Shown here piece by piece: positions 24,338 to 33,149 of a stretch of 64,000 nucleotides of DNA. The notes under the pieces are model-generated. The model saw nothing but the letters and a program-made list of their open reading frames with translations, did no database searches and was not told the DNA's origin. Both the position numbers and the translations under genes were made by a program. Source of the stretch: an uncultured Christensenella sp. Its GTDB lineage: Bacteria > Bacillota > Clostridia > Christensenellales > UBA3700. The stretch lies in contig CAJTNA010000007.1 of assembly GCA_910577845.1 (NCBI GenBank), forward strand, positions 5,227-69,226, read 5' to 3'. The first letter of the stretch is position 1; each line of letters begins with the position of its first letter.

Positions 24338-27226
24338 ATGGAAACTAGTATAAAAAAGGTTGGAATTATAATCTCAATTTTAGCCGTAATTATTCTCGCT
24401 TTGGTAGGATGTTTTTGTGTTGCAAAGGTGAGTAATAACGATAGTAGTTCTAATCTTAATAGTGGTAATCTTATGACCACTGCGGATGGTGAATTTGAAT
24501 TGAGTGGTGATTGTGACTCAATTGCAACTGGTTGGAATAGTGCTGTTCAACTATCTGTTGATAGTGGTAAAAATGTAAAAGTTATTTTGAATGCTAATTG
24601 GATAGCAAAGAGTGATAGTGTTTATACAACATCTTTTGGAGAAGGAGTTGGTTTTAGCTCTGGGCAAATCTTTGTGCCTAACAATGCAAATATTACACTT
24701 GATTTAAATAAAAATATAATAGACAGAGGCTTATCTAAAATAGATATGAGTGCGTGGATAACTAATGGTAGTGTAATAAAAGTTTTTGGGAATTTATCAG
24801 TGGTAGATAGTTCATTTAATGCAGAACAAGTGGAAAGAATATTTGAAAGTCACAATGATAAAGAAACTTTGGTTGAAGAATTGGATAATTTGGAATGTGG
24901 CAAAATTATGGGTGGTGCTCAACTAAATTATGGTGGTGGCATATATGTTGCTGATAAAGCCGAATTGAATTTTTATGGTGGTATGGTATGCCATAATAGA
25001 GCCACTAGAGGTGGGGCAACTGCTTTGATTGGACATTCTATACTTAATATTTATAATGGCTTGTTTTTATCAAATGCAGCTCAGATTGATGGCGGTGTTG
25101 GTTATTGGGATGGATATGTATTAATAAATGGAGGTTATTTTATCAATAATATATCTACTCACGGTGGTGTTGTATATGCTCACGGCGGTAATTGTGAGAT
25201 TATTATTAATGACGCAATTATTGCTCATAATAGTGCTAGCAATAGTGGCGGTGGAATGTTTTTATACTATGGTGGCAGAATAACAATGAATCGTGGTTTA
25301 ATTGCAAATAACGCTTCTAATTGGGGTGGTGGAGTATGTGTCTCCTCAAGTGGTTGTATTTTTACAATGAATGGTGGTGAAATTAGTGAAAACAATGCTA
25401 TTTACGGCGGTGGTATAGGAATTTATGATTCAAAAGGACTTGCAACAATAACTTTAAATGGTGGTTCAATACATAACAATACTGCCGCTAATCAAGGTGC
25501 AGGAATATCATCTCACACTGGACGCATTACGACTTTTCAAATTAATGGTACCGTGCAGATTTATGATAATAAGCAAGTAAATGGTGCAACAGAAAGAGTT
25601 TCAGATGTTTATTTGATAAGATATCAACTAATTGAGGTTAGAGGAACTTTATCAAGCACAAGTAAAATGGCTTATGTAGGAGTTGATTTAGCTACAAATT
25701 ATGACGATGTTCCATTTACAACTGGTTATGTTAATTATAATAGTTTAGCTCCTGCAAAACATTTCTTTTCAAATAATATAGAAAATAATAAAGTTTATCC
25801 TATTGTTTTAAGTAATGGAGAAGCAAAATTAGATAAATCTGCTACAAGCGTTGAAAAACCTAATGCTTGTAAATGGGTTGTTACACCTCAAGGCGGTGTT
25901 GCGAAGGAAATTACTGAACCAAACTATGAAGTAGAATATAATGGCAAGCCATTTACAATTACCAATAGTGCTGGACAATTTTATGTAGGTGGCACAACAA
26001 GTGCAATTAGTAGCTCAACTAATGCAAAAGATGCTGGAAATTATGCATTTTATACAAATGCAAATGTATCTAACCCTTCATTTATATTAACTATAAGACA
26101 AAAAAGCGTAGATATTGATTGGGAAAATACAAATTTGACTTACAACGGAAGTAATCAAATGCCTATTGCAAAAGTCAAAGCTAGTGATTTGGCTGTTGGT
26201 GATGAGTGTGATGTTGTCGTTTCTGGCGGTCAGACTATGGCAGGTAGTTATATTGCTACAGCTACAAGCTTAAGTAATGAAAATTATAAGTTTAAAACGA
26301 CAATAAATCAGTATGTAAATTATACAATTGCAAAAGCTGACTTAACAATAAATATAGTGACAAAAGATATAGAAAAAGAATACAATGGTAAAATAATTGA
26401 TATTGGAAAAGATTGGTACACTTTATCAGCAGATTTGTTAGGCGTAGATAGTGGAAAAGAAATAGACAAACTATTTAACATTGATACAAAAGCCTTTGTG
26501 CCACAATTTAATGGTAATGAAAGTGCGGTTGAAGTTGGCGAATATACAATATCTACAAAACCATTTACAGTAAGTGAAGTATTTAAAGATAATTTTAATT
26601 ACAATGTAAATATAAATTATGTAAACACTGGCAAATTAACAATAACAAATCCGTCAGTGATAAGACCAACAGATAATAGTGGATATGACTTTATGATGTT
26701 ACAAAACAATAAGAGAGTATCTTACAAGGAAAAGGAACTTATCCACGGAGACAATGATAGTGAGTATACAAACTTTGTATTAGGTAATATTGCTCCAAAT
26801 ACAAGTGTACAAACATTGCTAAACAATTTGGTGTTTAGTGATATGTCACAAGTTCAAATCTATAATGGAGCAAATGAAGTAGTATATGGAGAAAATGCAA
26901 AAGCATTCTATACAGCAAATATAGATAATGGAACAGAATTAGCAGTAGGAACAGGTTGGTATATAAGATATGAAAAATTAACTGGAGGAGAGGAAACAAT
27001 CTACCTATCAGTATTAGGTGATTTGACTGGAGATGGTAAGGTAAACTCAGCAGATGTAAACCGCTTAAGACAAATGGTAAACAACAGCGAAGTATACACA
27101 AACTCAAATGAGGTAGTAAAACTAAGTAGTTTAATCATAAACAATGGCAAAACACCAACAAATGCAGATGCAGAAATAGTATGGAATGTAGTTTGCGGAA
27201 AGATAGATATTGCAGATTTTATTTAA
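24338..27226 (+). CDS. Large surface protein: beta-helix repeats, MBG-like domains and a C-terminal dockerin-like motif
   Basis: A 962-residue exported protein. Residues 8-24 are hydrophobic and end in ALVGC, a possible lipobox with Cys25. Residues 190-430 hold short Gly-rich repeats with GGGIYV, GGGMFL, GGGVCV and GGGIGI spaced like turns of a parallel beta-helix. Residues 530-800 contain VEYNGKPFTIT and LTYNGSNQMPIA, typical of MBG/YDG-like surface modules. From about 893 comes GDLTGDGKVNSADVNRLRQMV, a dockerin-type calcium loop; the second loop is degenerate. AGGAGG sits 8 bases before the ATG. The gene lies directly behind the putative invertible promoter. Codon use changes near 26640 toward A- and C-ending codons. 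Ligand or substrate unknown. Confidence 0.8.
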   Translation: METSIKKVGIIISILAVIILALVGCFCVAKVSNNDSSSNLNSGNLMTTADGEFELSGDCDSIATGWNSAVQLSVDSGKNVKVILNANWIAKSDSVYTTSFGEGVGFSSGQIFVPNNANITLDLNKNIIDRGLSKIDMSAWITNGSVIKVFGNLSVVDSSFNAEQVERIFESHNDKETLVEELDNLECGKIMGGAQLNYGGGIYVADKAELNFYGGMVCHNRATRGGATALIGHSILNIYNGLFLSNAAQIDGGVGYWDGYVLINGGYFINNISTHGGVVYAHGGNCEIIINDAIIAHNSASNSGGGMFLYYGGRITMNRGLIANNASNWGGGVCVSSSGCIFTMNGGEISENNAIYGGGIGIYDSKGLATITLNGGSIHNNTAANQGAGISSHTGRITTFQINGTVQIYDNKQVNGATERVSDVYLIRYQLIEVRGTLSSTSKMAYVGVDLATNYDDVPFTTGYVNYNSLAPAKHFFSNNIENNKVYPIVLSNGEAKLDKSATSVEKPNACKWVVTPQGGVAKEITEPNYEVEYNGKPFTITNSAGQFYVGGTTSAISSSTNAKDAGNYAFYTNANVSNPSFILTIRQKSVDIDWENTNLTYNGSNQMPIAKVKASDLAVGDECDVVVSGGQTMAGSYIATATSLSNENYKFKTTINQYVNYTIAKADLTINIVTKDIEKEYNGKIIDIGKDWYTLSADLLGVDSGKEIDKLFNIDTKAFVPQFNGNESAVEVGEYTISTKPFTVSEVFKDNFNYNVNINYVNTGKLTITNPSVIRPTDNSGYDFMMLQNNKRVSYKEKELIHGDNDSEYTNFVLGNIAPNTSVQTLLNNLVFSDMSQVQIYNGANEVVYGENAKAFYTANIDNGTELAVGTGWYIRYEKLTGGEETIYLSVLGDLTGDGKVNSADVNRLRQMVNNSEVYTNSNEVVKLSSLIINNGKTPTNADAEIVWNVVCGKIDIADFI

Positions 27227-27440
27227 CAACAAATTACATAGAAAGCTATAATTAAATAAGTAAGTTGTAAAATGTTTAAAAATAGATTAATATAAAAGGC
27301 TAAAACTACTTAAAAGACAAATAGAATATTATTAAGCAATCTAGCAATGTTTGCAATACAAGCTTAATAGTTACAAATTCAATAGCAACTAAAGTTTAAT
27401 ATTCAAATGTTGTAAATTTAAAAAATAATGCTATTAAACA

Positions 27441-27470
27441 AACAAGATACCAGTTGGTATCTTGTTGTTT
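27441..27470 (+). terminator. Hairpin terminator after the surface-protein gene
   Basis: An 11-bp perfect stem AACAAGATACC (27441-27451) pairs with GGTATCTTGTT (27456-27466) around AGTT and is followed by GTTT. It is a weak-tailed terminator 215 bases after the stop. Nothing else is seen between the stop and this hairpin. Confidence 0.6.
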
Positions 27471-27602
27471 ATTAGGCATTGCTTTTATGTTTTTGATTTT
27501 AATGTGTAAAAGTTTTTAAGATATTAGTTTTGTAATTAAACTATTTAAAAATGGTATGTAAAATAATTTTGATAAATTTTTTTGTTGCTCGCTATTATAC
27601 CA

Positions 27603-27640
27603 TAATACCACAAGATGGCTAATGCTGTCTTGAGGTATTA
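27603..27640. other. Imperfect hairpin in the folT/surface-protein intergenic region
   Basis: TAATACC (27603-27609) pairs with GGTATTA (27634-27640) and CAAGA (27611-27615) with TCTTG (27628-27632), with one A-A mismatch and a 12-base loop. No T-run follows on either strand. The rest of 27471-27803 holds no gene that I can support. Confidence 0.4.
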
Positions 27641-27803
27641 CGGTGTATGTAAAGGAGTTTTGTGAGCATATTTGATTTTGTTTGCAATCTATAAATATAT
27701 TAATATGGATTGCATAAGTTTTAGACTACAAACAAATAATAAATAACTTAAAATGAAATATTAGTATTACTTTAATTGATAGTTGTTTTAAACAAATTAT
27801 TGA

Positions 27804-28565
27804 TTAATCGTTTACATTTTCTTTTGTTGTAATTTCAATGTTTTCTGCTGTGTAATTGTTTGTCTTTTTACGACTAAAACGATTATTTATTTTAGTTTTT
27901 GTATTGAAAATAAAAGATTGCAATTTGTTTTTAGATGTACTATGTTCACTTTTTTCAATATCATTTGTTGATTTGCTGCCTTCAATGTCTTCTGTTGTAG
28001 CAATTTTATTTCCTATTCTACTAAATACATATTTTTTTAATGGATAGTATAAAATGCAAATTATGCAACAATTTATTAGGAAAAAACCTAATTGAGGTCC
28101 AATTCTGCCAATAAAGTATACCCAAAAAGTTTTTTTGCCGATTGCAAAAAACAAATAAAGTCCTAATGTAGTTAAAAAACACGTACATACTAAAAATACA
28201 GCTAAAAAAGATAATGCTAACTTAAAATAAAGTTTTAGTTTAGGTATTTTAAAAATTAGACCAGGTAAAAAACCTATAAATGCTGATGAAATTGTTAAAA
28301 GTGGTATCCACGCCATACCTTGGCTATTTATCAAGAAACCTAGCAAATCGCCTAAGAAGCCTACTAAAAACCCTGCAATCGGTCCAAGAAAGATGCCGGC
28401 AATAAAACAAGGAATATAAGAGAATGTTAGTTTTAATGCACCATTGCCAATAGGGATATCAAAAGTGTTGCATATAATAGCTATTGCTATTAAGATTGCA
28501 GTGTAAGTGATAAAAAGCGTTGTTTTTATCTTGGTGTTGCCATGTGTTTTTGTACCATTCTTCAT
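27804..28565 (-). CDS. folT: ECF transporter S component for folate (FolT)
   Basis: A 253-residue membrane protein with about six hydrophobic segments. LKLTFSYIPCFIAGIFLGP and GFLVGFLGDLLGF match the FolT group of ECF substrate-binding components. The last 70 residues are a charged cytoplasmic tail (Lys, Thr, Asn rich), longer than usual. The assignment is strengthened by a tetrahydrofolate riboswitch in its leader. It needs the shared EcfA/EcfA'/EcfT module, which is not in this window. AGGAGG lies 11 bases before the ATG, and that site can be masked by an upstream CTCTCC. It is transcribed alone on the minus strand. Confidence 0.88.
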   Translation of the reverse strand: MKNGTKTHGNTKIKTTLFITYTAILIAIAIICNTFDIPIGNGALKLTFSYIPCFIAGIFLGPIAGFLVGFLGDLLGFLINSQGMAWIPLLTISSAFIGFLPGLIFKIPKLKLYFKLALSFLAVFLVCTCFLTTLGLYLFFAIGKKTFWVYFIGRIGPQLGFFLINCCIICILYYPLKKYVFSRIGNKIATTEDIEGSKSTNDIEKSEHSTSKNKLQSFIFNTKTKINNRFSRKKTNNYTAENIEITTKENVND

Positions 28566-28573
28566 TAAAAAAA

Positions 28574-28601
28574 GTACCTCCTAAAAATATTGGAGAGTAC
28601 C
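28574..28601 (-). promoter_or_regulatory. Shine-Dalgarno-masking hairpin of the folT riboswitch
   Basis: On the minus strand GTACTCTCC can pair with GGAGGTAC, which contains the folT ribosome-binding site, with one bulged base and a loop of about ten A/T bases. This suggests control of translation by the upstream aptamer rather than a terminator, as no T-run follows. Confidence 0.6.
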
Positions 28602-28629
28602 GAGAAAAATTATAAAAAGATATACTTAC

Positions 28630-28724
28630 CTCGGATGTGAAATACAACCGCAGAGGCTGAACCTCTTTCGTCCATAGTCAACATCCCGTTCTATGGCACT
28701 TAACGCTGTATTTCTACTCAGCAA
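28630..28724 (-). ncRNA. Tetrahydrofolate (THF) riboswitch
   Basis: Read on the minus strand, the leader contains GAGTAGAAATAC, GCGTTAAGTG, GGGATGT and, at the far end, GTATTTCACATCCG. These are the conserved blocks of the THF riboswitch (Rfam RF01831), with the GTATTT/AAATAC closing helix and the CATCC-GGATG long-range pairing that the class is known for. It lies between the folT promoter and the masking hairpin. The match rests on recognised motifs, not a covariance search. Confidence 0.92.
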
Positions 28725-28728
28725 TAGT

Positions 28729-28757
28729 ATTATAGCATATTGATGATAACCTTGCAA
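28729..28757 (-). promoter_or_regulatory. folT promoter
   Basis: TTGCAA (28757-28752), 17-bp spacer, TATAAT (28734-28729), with TGC just before the -10 as an extended element. The start near 28722 coincides with the first base of the aptamer. Confidence 0.75.
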
Positions 28758-28883
28758 GCAAATTAATATATTTTTTTGCAATAAATGTATAATTATTGGT
28801 TATACAAGGTATTTTATTGGATTATGGATATTAATATTGGCTTAACACTTCATAAAAAGGCATAAAAGAAACTAAAGCAGTAA

Positions 28884-28912
28884 TTGACAAACAATATTAA
28901 TTATTATATAAT
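28884..28912 (+). promoter_or_regulatory. Promoter of the MGMT-type gene
   Basis: TTGACA (28884-28889), 17-bp spacer and TATAAT (28907-28912), both perfect. Start near 28919, 26 bases before the ATG. Confidence 0.8.
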
Positions 28913-28944
28913 AATTATAATAGAATTACCTTATTGAGGTTGTT

Positions 28945-29265
28945 ATGAGTGAATTTGATAGCAAAGTATATATGGTTGTAAAAAACATTCCAGTTGGATA
29001 TGTTATGAATTATGCAATGGTGGCAGAACTTGCTGGTTATCCACGAAGGGCAAGACATGTTGGTAAGGCGTTGCATAATAATCCAGACCCTCAAAGTATC
29101 CCTTGCCATAGAGTTGTTATGAAAGATGGTAGCTTAACGCCAGCATTTGCTTTTGGTGGTGAGGGGGAACATAGAAAAAGATTGGAAGCCGAGGGGGTAA
29201 CCTTTAAAGGTGATAAAGTTAATATGCAAATTCATTTGCTACAGATTAATAGATTTATAAAGTAG
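28945..29265 (+). CDS. Short MGMT-type DNA methyltransferase (methylated-DNA-protein cysteine methyltransferase domain)
   Basis: A 106-residue protein that is only the C-terminal active domain of the Ogt/MGMT family. It has the DNA-binding helix MVAELAGYPRRARHVGKAL, where the Arg finger should lie, and the active-site motif PCHRVV with Cys present. The related Atl proteins, which only bind alkylated DNA, have Trp instead of Cys, so this one could still take up a methyl group from O6-methylguanine. It lacks the N-terminal domain of full-length enzymes, which is common in this subgroup. It has its own strong promoter and no operon partners. Confidence 0.88.
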   Translation: MSEFDSKVYMVVKNIPVGYVMNYAMVAELAGYPRRARHVGKALHNNPDPQSIPCHRVVMKDGSLTPAFAFGGEGEHRKRLEAEGVTFKGDKVNMQIHLLQINRFIK

Positions 29266-30151
29266 TTTGATTATTAAATAATCGTTTAGTTAATAAAATT
29301 GTTAAAATAGCAAATTTTCTTACAACAAATAAAATCTGCATTGCGTGGATAAAATTTGTAAGTTTAGCATTTAAAATTTATACAAACAATGTTTAGTAAA
29401 ACGCATAATATTTTTTTAAGAAAATAAGAAAAACTTTCAATTTTAGTATAATGCACTAAAATTAACAAGATAAGTGTTATTTAAAAATGATGAGCAATAC
29501 TGCAGTTACATCAATAAAATCTGCAATATGTGGATAAACTTGATAATAATTGTGATTATACATTTCTCTTATTAAGCTGATTGGAATATTTTTGATATAA
29601 CAATGTAAGACTTGTGGCAGTTTCTCTTGATAAAATTTACAACAGATGACATATATTATCAAGCAAAAAATCTGCGATATGTGGATTTGTGTTTATTTGT
29701 TCAATATTATTTTGCGGAATTTATAGCATATAACATAATGTTTTAGAATTTATTGTTAAATATAAATTTGTAACTTAAAAATATTAATAGTTGATAAAAT
29801 AATTAAGTGATTATGCCTTATGCATACATTTTAATTATATTATAAGCATAATAAGAAATTCAACGTATATAATTGAGATTATATTTAATGGCAATAGATT
29901 AATTTACATATATATTAAAGATAAAAAGTTGCAGTATTTTTGTAGCTTGATTAAATTATAATATAGATAAAATAAAATTGTAATTTTGCTTTAAAACATA
30001 TTTTATAAAGGTATTATGTGGTTAAGACACAAATGCAGTAGCTTAAAATTATTTTAATATAATTTTATAATTGAATATTTTTTAAAAGTATAAAAACTAA
30101 TAAAAATTTAATTCAATTGATAAATTTGGATAGATTTAATACGGAGTTAAT
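29266..30151. other. Long AT-rich non-coding region with three DnaA-box-like repeats
   Basis: No believable gene is present over 886 bases. Three similar 20-25-base units occur at 29331-29353, 29516-29539 and 29667-29688. Each starts AAAATCTGC or AAATCTGC and runs into a GTGGAT word. The second contains TGTGGATAA, a perfect DnaA box on the opposite strand. Elsewhere the region is A/T runs with no strong hairpin. A start region for the gene at 30152 is expected near the right end, but I see no consensus promoter. Confidence 0.5.
29331..29688 (+). repeat. Three imperfect direct repeats containing DnaA-box-like words
   Basis: Shared core AATCTGC-N6-GTGGAT at 29333, 29518 and 29669, spaced 185 and 151 bases. 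The sequences between copies are unrelated to each other. Confidence 0.6.
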
Positions 30152-31027
30152 ATGAAAAAAATTAGATATATAAGTATAGCTGTTCTTTTAATGTCGCTTG
30201 CGATGCTTTTAAGTGGCTGTAGTAGTAATAAAATAGTAAAAGAATTGACAGATAAAGGCTATTTTGCTAATAGTTATGATGAAGCTATTTTGCAAACAGA
30301 CATTTATGGAATAATTTCTAAACATTTTGAAAATGTTGGGACTAAAAAGAAAAAGGCAATGCTAATTACTGTTGATGGTATGAGAGCTGAGGGACTAGAG
30401 TATATTATGGGTAGTGATTTAGGTATTTCAACTATCTCAAAAGATGGTGGCTTGTATTGGACTAAGCCAGCGAACTTGGATACTCAGGCAAAAATTGACA
30501 TTGGTGTAAATTTTTTGAGTATTATAACAGGCGAAGAGCCATCTACCTTTGATGTTTTGAAAAAGACGGATGCAAAAAGAGAAGTTCCTTATTCCATTAT
30601 GGCAAAAGCATCTGAAAAGTACAATGTAAAATTTATTACTGATAATAAAAATTATATTGATAGTCAGTTGGCACTTGAGCTAAAAGCAAAAGATTCTCCA
30701 AGATTGAGTTATGTAGCTAGCAGTGATTTAAATGGTTTGAAGAATGATTGCTTAAATAGTATTTCTGACAATGATATACTTGTTGTTGCTACATCTGACC
30801 CGTATAATGTGGCACAAGGTAATTATAGTATGAGTAATTCCGCATATTTATCTGCAATTTTGCACTTAAATTACTACATTGCAGATATTTATGAGCAAAT
30901 AAAAAAGACAAATGATGATTGGCTTTTTATTTTAGCTACTACTTGTGGTGGCAAAAGTAAGCTTGCGTTTGACAAGGAAGAGGGTAATATTTTAACTTTT
31001 ATGTTTACTAATCAAAAGTTGGGGTAA
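30152..31027 (+). CDS. Lipoprotein with a degenerate alkaline-phosphatase/phosphodiesterase fold
   Basis: A 291-residue protein. Residues 1-23 form a lipoprotein signal ending LLSGC, so Cys23 would carry the lipid on the outer face of the membrane. AMLITVDGMRAEGL near residue 70 is the first metal-binding strand of the alkaline-phosphatase superfamily, and FLSIITGEEPSTFDV resembles the segment after the nucleophile. The last metal site, usually TDHGG, reads TTCGG (residues 263-267), and the preceding Asp-x-x-x-His pair is not clear. It may therefore bind rather than cleave its ligand. An intact relative lies at 33149 across a sugar symporter. Confidence 0.6.
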   Translation: MKKIRYISIAVLLMSLAMLLSGCSSNKIVKELTDKGYFANSYDEAILQTDIYGIISKHFENVGTKKKKAMLITVDGMRAEGLEYIMGSDLGISTISKDGGLYWTKPANLDTQAKIDIGVNFLSIITGEEPSTFDVLKKTDAKREVPYSIMAKASEKYNVKFITDNKNYIDSQLALELKAKDSPRLSYVASSDLNGLKNDCLNSISDNDILVVATSDPYNVAQGNYSMSNSAYLSAILHLNYYIADIYEQIKKTNDDWLFILATTCGGKSKLAFDKEEGNILTFMFTNQKLG

Positions 31028-31664
31028 TTAAATTTTGTAGTTTGTAAGTTAAAAAAAAGAAAATGTACTACAATTATACCTTACATTTGCTAGCACTTGG
31101 TGTTAAATTAAAATCTATATAATAATATCATTATGTTTCTATAGATATTTTACAAAATTAGTGGATATAATTTTATTTGACTATGACAAATGTGAGTGTT
31201 CATACAATTATTAGCAATTATGAGCTTAAAAGTTAATTATTTTAGGTTTTGTTAATGTGTAATTTATAGTTTTTAATAATTATTTAATCAACATTGAAAA
31301 CTATTTAAAATTATAATTTTAAAAAATAAAACCTAACACTACGCTTTAGTTATTCCTTAAAACATTAGTCAATTTTATGTAATTGCTAGATACAAAAGAT
31401 AATCTATTAATAAAATATAAATCATAAACCATATTAAGTTTTTAATATATTTTGCCATTGGTTATAGGGCAAGGAGTAAATTACTGAAAAATTACTTGCT
31501 GTTGCGTTTAATTGTTAATAGCTAATGTAACTGCAGTTATATAATGTATAAATGAATTAAAATACGATTTTGTTACAATACTACTATAAAATTTGTTGTT
31601 AAAAAGAGTATTTTGATTTGATAAATAAAATACTTTTTTGATATATAAGGGTTAACAAGGAAAA
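31028..31664. other. AT-rich intergenic region
   Basis: 637 bases without a supportable gene. A palindrome TAACTGCAGTTA lies near 31529, and an imperfect stem involving GCAAGGAGTAA and TTACTTGC lies near 31470-31500. No consensus promoter was found for the symporter gene that follows. Confidence 0.4.
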
Positions 31665-33149
31665 ATGAAAGATAAGAGTACAAAAATAGGTATATTTGAA
31701 AAGATAGCTTTTTCTGTTGGGGAGATTTATGGCTCTGGTGGTGTGGCAATCTTATCGTTATTATATTTATGGTTTTTGATTAATATATTAAAGATTCCTG
31801 CAGGTACTGCAGGAACGATTATTATGTTGGCGAGGTTTTGGGATGCGTTTACTGACCCTATTATGGGTAGTATATCTGATAACACACGGACCAAGTGGGG
31901 TAGACGTATACCATACATTTTTTTATCTGGGTTGCTAATAGTTGTTGCATTGTTTGTACTATTTATGCCTATACAAGGTTGGAGTAGTGTTGCAGGTAAA
32001 GTCGCATATGTTGTGTTTGCACATTTATTTTATAGCACTGTTTCTACAATATTTAATGTTCCTTATTTGTCATTATCCTCAGAGATTTCAGAGAATTTGA
32101 AAGAGCGTAACTCTATGAATTTTTTAAGGCTTGCAATGGGTATGCTTTCAACTGCAGTATGTTATCTTGTAATATCTGCTCTTAAAGATATGTTGATTAT
32201 TGACCCAGCTACTGGTGTTGCAAAGCTTACAGAAACCCAGTTTTCTTTGATTATAGCGGGTGTATTTGCAGTTTTATTTGCTGTTCCTATTATGCTAACA
32301 GCCTTGTTTTGTAAGGAAAGAACACCTTTGCCAAGAGAAAAACTTAAATTTTCATTTAAAAATATTTTGGCAACTTTTAAGCTTAAGTGCTTTAGACGAT
32401 TGTTGTTAATGTATGTTTTTTCCTTTGTGTGCAATGAGATAATTGCAAATGTTATAATGATGTATGTTTTTAATGTTACTGGTGGTTCAGGTGTGAAAAT
32501 TTTAGGTTTATCATTATCCGCAATTGCTAATATGTCAATGCTAATTGGTGCAACTTTGATAATGCCTATATCATTTACAATGTTGCAAAAGAAAGTTGCA
32601 AAACCAGTGATATTTATGTGTGGATTGCCTATGTTTATTATTGGTGCGATTGGACTTGCGACTTTTCCAACAAATACAAGTATGCCAGCATTAATAATTT
32701 TACCGCTTGCTATTGCGGGCTTAGGTTTTGGTATGGCACAAATGATACCTTGGTTGGTATTTCCAGATGTTGTTGATGTTGCGGAACTTAAGTCAAATGA
32801 TAGAAACCCTGGGGCATATAACAGCACAATGACATTTTTTAAAAAGTTTGCATCTGGTGTAGCAGTGCTTATTGTAGGTTGGGTATTGCAAGGCTTTGGA
32901 TATAATGAGCAACTTGGTACTAATGAATTGCAATCACAAAGTGCAGTACTTGGTATGAGATTGATTTTGGGAATTAGTATTCCGTTGTGTTTGATTGTTG
33001 CGTTTATTGGTGCATATATGATAAAAATCACTACAAAAAAGAGTGAAAGAGTAAGGTATTTTGTGGAAAAACAACGCAATGACGAGTTGGATATGTTGAC
33101 TGAAAGTGAGGTGCAAGAGCTAGACAAGCTAAAGAAGGAGTTGTTTTAA
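31665..33149 (+). CDS. GPH-family sugar:cation symporter (MelB-like)
   Basis: A 494-residue transporter with about twelve membrane segments. It has the GPH landmarks ARFWDAFTDPIMGSISDNTRTKWGRRIP near residue 56, where two Asp in the MelB family couple the cation, and IPWLVFPDVVDVAELKSNDRNPG in the second half. The family imports glycosides, pentosides or hexuronides with Na+ or H+. The last base of its stop is the first base of the next ATG, so it is coupled to the phosphatase-like gene, which suggests a glycoside or phosphorylated-sugar substrate. That link is inference. Confidence 0.9.
   Translation: MKDKSTKIGIFEKIAFSVGEIYGSGGVAILSLLYLWFLINILKIPAGTAGTIIMLARFWDAFTDPIMGSISDNTRTKWGRRIPYIFLSGLLIVVALFVLFMPIQGWSSVAGKVAYVVFAHLFYSTVSTIFNVPYLSLSSEISENLKERNSMNFLRLAMGMLSTAVCYLVISALKDMLIIDPATGVAKLTETQFSLIIAGVFAVLFAVPIMLTALFCKERTPLPREKLKFSFKNILATFKLKCFRRLLLMYVFSFVCNEIIANVIMMYVFNVTGGSGVKILGLSLSAIANMSMLIGATLIMPISFTMLQKKVAKPVIFMCGLPMFIIGAIGLATFPTNTSMPALIILPLAIAGLGFGMAQMIPWLVFPDVVDVAELKSNDRNPGAYNSTMTFFKKFASGVAVLIVGWVLQGFGYNEQLGTNELQSQSAVLGMRLILGISIPLCLIVAFIGAYMIKITTKKSERVRYFVEKQRNDELDMLTESEVQELDKLKKELF

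Noticed and set aside
26835..27107. 90-residue minus-strand ORF in the surface-protein gene
   Set aside because: Leu/His-rich translation of the Asn/Val-rich C-terminal module on the other strand; no ribosome-binding site.
27656..27695. Ten-codon GTG frame behind AAGGAG
   Set aside because: Too short and not linked to any downstream plus-strand gene; the ribosome-binding-like word is probably chance.
29266..30151. DnaA-box cluster as chromosomal oriC
   Set aside because: Only three dispersed boxes and no dnaA, dnaN, rpmH or gyr genes nearby; kept only as a possible DnaA-binding region.
32162..33127. 321-residue minus-strand ORF under the GPH symporter
   Set aside because: It is a frame shadow of a well-supported transporter with conserved motifs.
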